Shown here one piece after another: positions 6,142 through 8,947 of a stretch of 8,947 nucleotides of DNA. The notes beneath the pieces were generated by a model that did not search any database, had not been told where the DNA came from, and saw only the letters and a list, made by a program, of their open reading frames with translations. The stretch spans positions 1-8,947 of the forward strand of contig CASDUB010000114.1 of the NCBI GenBank assembly GCA_949283905.1, in the 5' to 3' direction. The DNA comes from an uncultured Lachnospiraceae bacterium (GTDB lineage Bacteria > Bacillota > Clostridia > Lachnospirales > Lachnospiraceae). Made by a program: the position numbers and the translations under genes. The number at the start of each line of letters is the position of its first letter. The first letter of the stretch is position 1.

Positions 6142-6146
6142 AGGAG
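6142..6146 (+). promoter_or_regulatory. Ribosome binding site deciding the thiE start
   Basis: AGGAG lies 7 nt before ATG 6154. The open frame reaches back to TTG 6088, but that codon is part of the -35 box, so the shorter start is correct. Confidence 0.85.
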
Positions 6147-6153
6147 TCAGAAG

Positions 6154-6798
6154 ATGAAATTGAATAAGAAAGATATGGTTTTATATGCAGTTACCGACAG
6201 AGCCTGGCTTAAGGAAGGAGAAACTCTTGTCGATCAGGTCGAAAAAGCGCTCAAAGGCGGCGCATCATTTGTTCAGTTGCGTGAAAAAGAACTCGATGAA
6301 GAAAGTTTTTTGAAAGAAGCAATTCAGATCAAGAAAATCTGTGATAAATATAAAGTACCTTTTGTGATCAACGATAATGTAGATATCGCTTTAAAAATAG
6401 ATGCAGACGGAGTTCATGTCGGGCAGGACGATATGGAGGCTCAGGATGTACGTGCAAAACTCGGACCTGATAAGATAATAGGCGTATCGGCTCATAATGT
6501 AGAAGAGGCGCTTAAAGCTGAAGCTATGGGCGCTGATTATCTCGGTTCGGGAGCATGTTTTCATACAGGATCAAAAGATAATGTCACCACTTTGGATCAT
6601 GAAGAACTGGAAAGAATCTGCAGCTCTGTCAATATCCCTGTAGTTGCCATAGGTGGGATATCGAAAGATAATATATCGAAGCTTTCCGGACGGGGAGTCA
6701 GCGGAGTAGCTGTTATCAGCGCAATTTTCGCTGCTGAAAATATAGAAGAAGAAACGAGAGAATTAAAACTTATCACTGAAGAAATGCTTAAGAAGTAA
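6154..6798 (+). CDS. thiE: Thiamine-phosphate synthase ThiE
   Basis: A 214-residue TIM-barrel enzyme that joins HMP-PP and thiazole phosphate to give thiamin monophosphate and pyrophosphate. Motifs in order: YAVTDR (11-16), QLREKE (41-46), INDNVDIAL (72-80), DGVHVGQDD (85-93), GVSAHN (110-115), the phosphate-binding THR-x-SER-LYS segment TGSK (138-141), and VVAIGGI (163-169). The usual TxTK is TGSK, a mild change, and the usual Pro before the Thr is His137. It differs clearly from the TenI domain of the fused gene, which keeps a TenI-type GHIFET segment. The start at 6154 is set by AGGAG and by the promoter overlapping the longer frame. It is followed after 22 nt by a HAD phosphatase in the same transcription unit. 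Confidence 0.95.
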   Translation: MKLNKKDMVLYAVTDRAWLKEGETLVDQVEKALKGGASFVQLREKELDEESFLKEAIQIKKICDKYKVPFVINDNVDIALKIDADGVHVGQDDMEAQDVRAKLGPDKIIGVSAHNVEEALKAEAMGADYLGSGACFHTGSKDNVTTLDHEELERICSSVNIPVVAIGGISKDNISKLSGRGVSGVAVISAIFAAENIEEETRELKLITEEMLKK

Positions 6799-6820
6799 TA
6801 GAAGAGGAGTATTAGTTAAA

Positions 6821-7468
6821 ATGATTAGGGGAGTGATTTTTGACGTAGACGGTACGATTTTAGACACTATGTGGATCTGGGACGGCATCGCGACAAAATA
6901 TATAGAATCATTCAGTAAAAAACCGGAAAATAATATAGGTGAAAAATTATACTCGCTGTCTTTCGGCGAGGCTATGAGTTATATTAAAGATACATATAAA
7001 ATAGACAGATCATTAGAACAGATAACTTCAGATGTAAAAGATATGGTCAGAAGATTTTATGAAGATGAATCAGCGCCTAAAAAAGGCGTTATTAAACTGA
7101 TACATAATCTTTATGATAAAGGAATTCCGATGGCTGCTGCGACTTCAAATGAGAAAGATTATATTATTAAAGCTTTTGAACGTCTCGGTATTTTTAGCTG
7201 TTTCAAAAAAGTAGTCAACTGCGGAGAATACAATACCACAAAGTTCTCTCCGGATATTTATATGCATGCATCGGAAGGATTTAATCTTCCCATAGAAAAC
7301 ATAGCAGTTTTTGAAGATGCGTTCTATGCCGTTAAAACAGCTAAAGACGCCGGATTCATTACTATCGGAGTTGCTGAACCGACGGCAAAAAATGAAGAGG
7401 ATCAGATCCGGGAATATGCAGATGCATTTATTAATGATTTCGATGAATTTGATATAAATGATTTTTGA
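6821..7468 (+). CDS. HAD-family phosphatase (beta-phosphoglucomutase/PGP-like)
   Basis: A 215-residue haloacid dehalogenase-type hydrolase. The nucleophile and acid are Asp8 and Asp10 in DVDGT, motif II is Thr108-Ser109-Asn110, motif III is Lys141 in KFSPDIY, and motif IV is Glu165-Asp166. Residues about 16-80 form a helical cap of the type seen in phosphoglycolate phosphatase and beta-phosphoglucomutase. All catalytic residues are present. The gene follows thiE by 22 nt with its own GAGGAG site (6804-6809) and shares its terminator. Co-transcription with thiE suggests a thiamin-pathway substrate, for example thiamin monophosphate or a damaged intermediate. This is inference from context only; sugar-phosphate substrates are equally possible by fold. 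Confidence 0.85.
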   Translation: MIRGVIFDVDGTILDTMWIWDGIATKYIESFSKKPENNIGEKLYSLSFGEAMSYIKDTYKIDRSLEQITSDVKDMVRRFYEDESAPKKGVIKLIHNLYDKGIPMAAATSNEKDYIIKAFERLGIFSCFKKVVNCGEYNTTKFSPDIYMHASEGFNLPIENIAVFEDAFYAVKTAKDAGFITIGVAEPTAKNEEDQIREYADAFINDFDEFDINDF

Positions 7469-7472
7469 TAAC

Positions 7473-7512
7473 ACGCCTCCTTTATCTGTTTGAAGGAGGC
7501 GTATGTTTTTTT
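7473..7512 (+). terminator. Intrinsic terminator after the thiE-HAD unit
   Basis: ACGCCTCCTT (7473-7482) pairs perfectly with AAGGAGGCGT (7493-7502), 10 bp with a 10-nt loop, followed by seven T (7506-7512). It begins 4 nt after the HAD stop codon. On the minus strand no T run follows, so it is efficient in one direction only. Most of it lies inside the end of the opposing MaoC-like gene. Confidence 0.93.
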
Positions 7513-7928
7513 AATATAACGCTCGTAGATCTGGATTTAAGCACAAGCTCGTCATTTTGATTATATACTTCCATCGTTACCCATATAGCGCCGTTGTATG
7601 GATTACGCTCGAATTTATCGTCTACATAGGCGATTCCGTGAAGCGTATCTCCGGCAAAAACAGGCCTGTAAAATTTCATGTTCAGATCTGAACCTCCGAT
7701 ATCCTGAGTCTGTCCGAAATTTCTCGGAGCGTATTCGCCCCACATAAGAGCAAACGTATAAATTCCCGGAGCTGTTATCTGACCGGCTCTTGTTGAAGCG
7801 GCAAATTTATCGCTTACATGACACCATGCGGCGTTATAATGCGCTGAAAAATCAAGCATTTTTTCTCTTTCAACTTTAACCTCAGGCAATTTAACGCAAT
7901 CGCCTATCTGAATTTCTTCGTAATACAT
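7482..7928 (-). CDS. MaoC-like hotdog-fold protein (possible enoyl-CoA hydratase/dehydratase)
   Basis: A 148-residue single hotdog domain. It opens with YEEIQIGD, as MaoC-type hydratases do, then FSAHYNAAWCH (27-37), AGQITAPGIYTFAL (48-61), a QDIGGSDLNMKFYRPVFAGDTL stretch (75-96), and a final beta-strand set. Family members hydrate trans-2-enoyl-CoA with an Asp and a His in the hydratase motif. Here the His is kept (His37), while the position expected for Asp appears to be Asn32, so activity is uncertain. GGAG lies 8 nt before the ATG. It follows the recombinase gene by 18 nt and may be co-transcribed with it. Its last codons (HTPPSNR) lie in the hairpin of the opposing terminator. The CoA substrate is unknown and there is no visible thiamin link. 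Confidence 0.78.
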   Translation of the reverse strand: MYYEEIQIGDCVKLPEVKVEREKMLDFSAHYNAAWCHVSDKFAASTRAGQITAPGIYTFALMWGEYAPRNFGQTQDIGGSDLNMKFYRPVFAGDTLHGIAYVDDKFERNPYNGAIWVTMEVYNQNDELVLKSRSTSVILKKHTPPSNR

Positions 7929-7946
7929 ATATATATCTCCAATTTT

Positions 7947-8947
7947 TTAGTTTTCTTTCTCTCTTAGTGTAACGGCATTTGCCGCTTTTCGACGTCTCAT
8001 ATCTGACATCGCAGCGTAGTGTTTCTTTGTTGTATTAACGTCTTTATGACCAAGAACATCGGCGACGAGATAAATATCGCCTGTTTCCTGATAAAGAGCG
8101 GTGCCGTATGTGCTCCTAAGCTTATGAGGCGTTATTTTCTTTGTTGACGTTACCTGACGTGAGTATTTTTTTACAAGATTTTCAACAGTCTTTACGCCGA
8201 TTCTTTTGCGCTGAGATGATAGAAACAGCGCATTTTCGTGTCCTTCAAGAGGTTCAATATTTTCACGTTCCTCAAGATAATTCAGAAGGGCATTTTCAAC
8301 CTCTTCGCCAAAGTATACCATCATTTCATTTCCGCCTTTTCTTACTACACGGATTCCGCCTTTGTTAAAATCCACATCCTGCAGATCAAGTCCTACACAT
8401 TCGGAAACACGAACACCTGTTCCTAGTAGGAGAGTAACTATTGCAAGATCTCTGGTTTTATTTTTTTCAAGGTACTTTTTCTGATGTTCAGACACTGTAG
8501 AATTGCCTGATTCAATAATATCAAGAAGCGTCGCAACTTCATCGGCTTCAAGTCTTATAATATCTTTTTCATGAAGCTTCGGCATTTCAATCAAAAGAGT
8601 AGGATTTGTTTTTATCAGCTCATGCTTGAAATAATATGCATAAAACGACCTGAGAGCGCTCAGTTTGCGTTTTATGCCGCGTTCGCCGTTAGTTATATAT
8701 TCATCGGAATCGGACGATTTGTATGCCTTTAAAAATTCGATATATTCCTCGAGATCAAGAGGAGTTACCATATCTAAAACATCGATAGTAAGCTCTGTGA
8801 TCTGTTTATCTTTAAATACAGGATTTTGTTCTATAAGAAACTGAAAGAAAGTGCGGATATCGTAAGCGTACTTGATGCGCGTGCTTGTTTCTGTTGTGAT
8901 GCTTGCAGCTCTGAAATAATCAGATGCAAAGGCAGGAAGAGTTTTAA
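7947..8947 (-). CDS. Tyrosine recombinase, XerS-like (5' end outside the window)
   Basis: A site-specific DNA recombinase. The frame stays open from its stop at 7947 to the window edge, giving at least 332 residues; the N-terminus is missing. Visible residues 1 to about 130 form the helical core-binding domain, including ITELTIDVLDMVTPLDLEEYIEFL. The catalytic domain holds Arg179 (TGVRVSE), Lys203 (RKGG), His274 and Arg277 (HKLRS), His300 (LGHKD) and Tyr310 (HYAAM), numbered from the first visible codon, so the active set is complete. The layout and phrases such as KNKTRDLAI and TPHKLR resemble Firmicute XerS, the single-recombinase chromosome-dimer resolvase, more than phage integrases. No att site, excisionase or other mobile gene is visible. 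ATG 8771 is internal, not the start. Confidence 0.88.
   Translation of the reverse strand, partial: KTLPAFASDYFRAASITTETSTRIKYAYDIRTFFQFLIEQNPVFKDKQITELTIDVLDMVTPLDLEEYIEFLKAYKSSDSDEYITNGERGIKRKLSALRSFYAYYFKHELIKTNPTLLIEMPKLHEKDIIRLEADEVATLLDIIESGNSTVSEHQKKYLEKNKTRDLAIVTLLLGTGVRVSECVGLDLQDVDFNKGGIRVVRKGGNEMMVYFGEEVENALLNYLEERENIEPLEGHENALFLSSQRKRIGVKTVENLVKKYSRQVTSTKKITPHKLRSTYGTALYQETGDIYLVADVLGHKDVNTTKKHYAAMSDMRRRKAANAVTLREKEN

Noticed and set aside
6088..6153. TTG start extending ThiE by 22 residues
   Set aside because: The TTG is the -35 box of the thiE promoter, the extra residues match no ThiE N-terminus, and AGGAG precedes ATG 6154.
6117..6153. A second TPP riboswitch ahead of thiE
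   Set aside because: The leader is only about 30 nt from the predicted start site and has no CUGAGA or GGAUAAUG elements.
7145..7474. 109-residue minus-strand frame opposite the HAD gene
   Set aside because: It is a shadow of the HAD coding sequence; the plus-strand frame has all HAD motifs, ribosome site and terminator.
7947..8947. Mobile element or integron suggested by the tyrosine recombinase
   Set aside because: The protein resembles the housekeeping XerS type, and no att site, direct repeats, excisionase or cargo genes are visible.
1..8947. CRISPR array, tRNA or rRNA genes
   Set aside because: No regularly spaced repeats, tRNA cloverleaf signatures or rRNA segments were found on either strand.

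Overview
The window is an AT-rich bacterial segment with strong Shine-Dalgarno sites, near-consensus sigma-A type promoters and tightly packed genes. Together with the oxygen-sensitive ThiH route to thiazole, an ECF-type ThiW and a XerS-like recombinase, this suggests an anaerobic low-GC Firmicute of the class Clostridia. That placement is inferred from gene content and protein style, not from a marker gene.

Most of the window is a thiamin (vitamin B1) locus built around a divergent promoter region at about 6005-6120. Leftward, a consensus promoter (6009-6037) drives a TPP riboswitch (about 5920-6003) and an intrinsic terminator (5879-5907). A 9-bp antiterminator pairing is visible between aptamer and terminator. 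A second GC-rich structured leader (about 5741-5860), which I cannot assign to a class, follows. Then come thiW (thiazole transporter S component), thiM (hydroxyethylthiazole kinase), thiS (sulfur carrier), thiG (thiazole synthase), thiH (tyrosine lyase) and a fused tenI-thiF gene. These encode both salvage (ThiW, ThiM) and de novo synthesis (ThiS, ThiG, ThiH, ThiF, TenI) of the thiazole half.

Rightward, a separate promoter (6088-6116) with no riboswitch drives thiE, which joins the thiazole and pyrimidine halves, and a HAD-family phosphatase. A strong terminator at 7473-7512 follows. No thiC, thiD or thiL is present, so the pyrimidine half (HMP-PP) and the last phosphorylation must come from elsewhere.

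The left edge holds the terminator of an upstream gene and a histidine-phosphatase gene that converges on, and overlaps, the end of tenI-thiF. The right edge holds, on the minus strand, a XerS-like tyrosine recombinase cut by the window end and a MaoC-like hotdog protein whose last codons lie in the terminator of the opposing thiE operon.

The points most worth a second look are: the TenI-ThiF fusion; the Ser that replaces the usual ThiF cysteine; the unassigned second leader behind the TPP riboswitch; and the lack of riboswitch control on thiE.
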